5,569 nucleotides of DNA from Kosmotogaceae bacterium UBA1373 (GTDB lineage: Bacteria; Thermotogota; Thermotogae; Petrotogales; Kosmotogaceae). Below, piece after piece: positions 5,505 through 5,569 of this stretch. Position numbers and translations under genes: made by a program. The stretch spans positions 2,668 to 8,236 of the forward strand of contig DBRH01000037.1 of the NCBI GenBank assembly GCA_002305955.1, given 5' to 3'. The notes beneath the pieces are model-generated. The model did no database searches and had not been told where the DNA came from. It saw nothing but the letters and a program-made list of their open reading frames with translations. The stretch's first letter is position 1. The number at the start of each line of letters is the position of its first letter.

Positions 5505-5569
5505 GGGAAGAGGAGAGAGTAAGAGAGAGAAAGAGAGAGAGAGAAGGAGAGAGAAAGAGAGAGGAAAAA
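5505..5569. repeat. GA-rich polypurine tract with patterned GAGAGAG repeats
   Basis: Sixty-five bases contain only G and A on the plus strand, except T5520. The tract is not a simple (GA)n run. The heptamer GAGAGAG occurs at 5513-5519, 5523-5529, 5533-5539, 5547-5553 and 5557-5563, mostly separated by TAA or AAA. The 17-base unit GAGAGAG-AAA-GAGAGAG occurs twice (5523-5539 and 5547-5563, 24 bases apart), and each copy is mirror-symmetric. It starts two bases after the stop of the propeller fragment and runs to the window end, so its full length is unknown. Confidence 0.85.

Overview
The window looks like chromosomal DNA of a bacterium, most likely a Thermotogota member of the Mesotoga/Kosmotoga type. 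This rests on heavy use of AGA/AGG arginine and ATA isoleucine codons, moderate GC content, GTG and TTG starts beside strong GGAGGTG-type ribosome binding sites, and tightly overlapping genes. It is an impression from reading, not a database match.

Layout, left to right. Positions 1-564 (+) hold the 3' part of a SUMF1/formylglycine-generating-enzyme-like gene cut by the window edge. It converges, after 52 bases, on a minus-strand cluster transcribed from right to left: a TPR protein (3107-2037), a type IV prepilin peptidase (2052-1282) and an RNase HI with a non-standard N-terminal domain (1285-617). Each gene overlaps the next (16 and 4 bases), so they are probably one translationally coupled operon, driven by an extended -10 promoter just upstream of the TPR gene. 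The 199-base gap at 3108-3306 carries three successive inverted repeats, one of which can serve as a terminator for the gene behind it.

Positions 5037-3307 (-) encode an exported Amidohydro_3 family metal-dependent hydrolase. An excellent Shine-Dalgarno sequence places its start at a GTG 69 bases inside the longest open frame. A perfect extended -10 (TGCTATAAT) lies about 210 bases upstream, which implies a long leader.

The right end (5335-5569, +) holds a fragment that reads as the C-terminal tail of a PQQ-like beta-propeller protein with no upstream part. Immediately after its stop comes a 65-base GA-rich purine tract with a patterned GAGAGAG repeat, running to the window edge.

Functionally, the operon pairs a pilus/secretion maturation enzyme with a nucleic-acid enzyme and a TPR scaffold. 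The hydrolase is a separate single-gene unit. I see no CRISPR array, tRNA, rRNA, insertion sequence or phage gene. I found no convincing new multi-gene system. The points most worth checking are the N-terminal domain of the RNase H, the composition of its operon, and the broken propeller gene joined to a GA tract.
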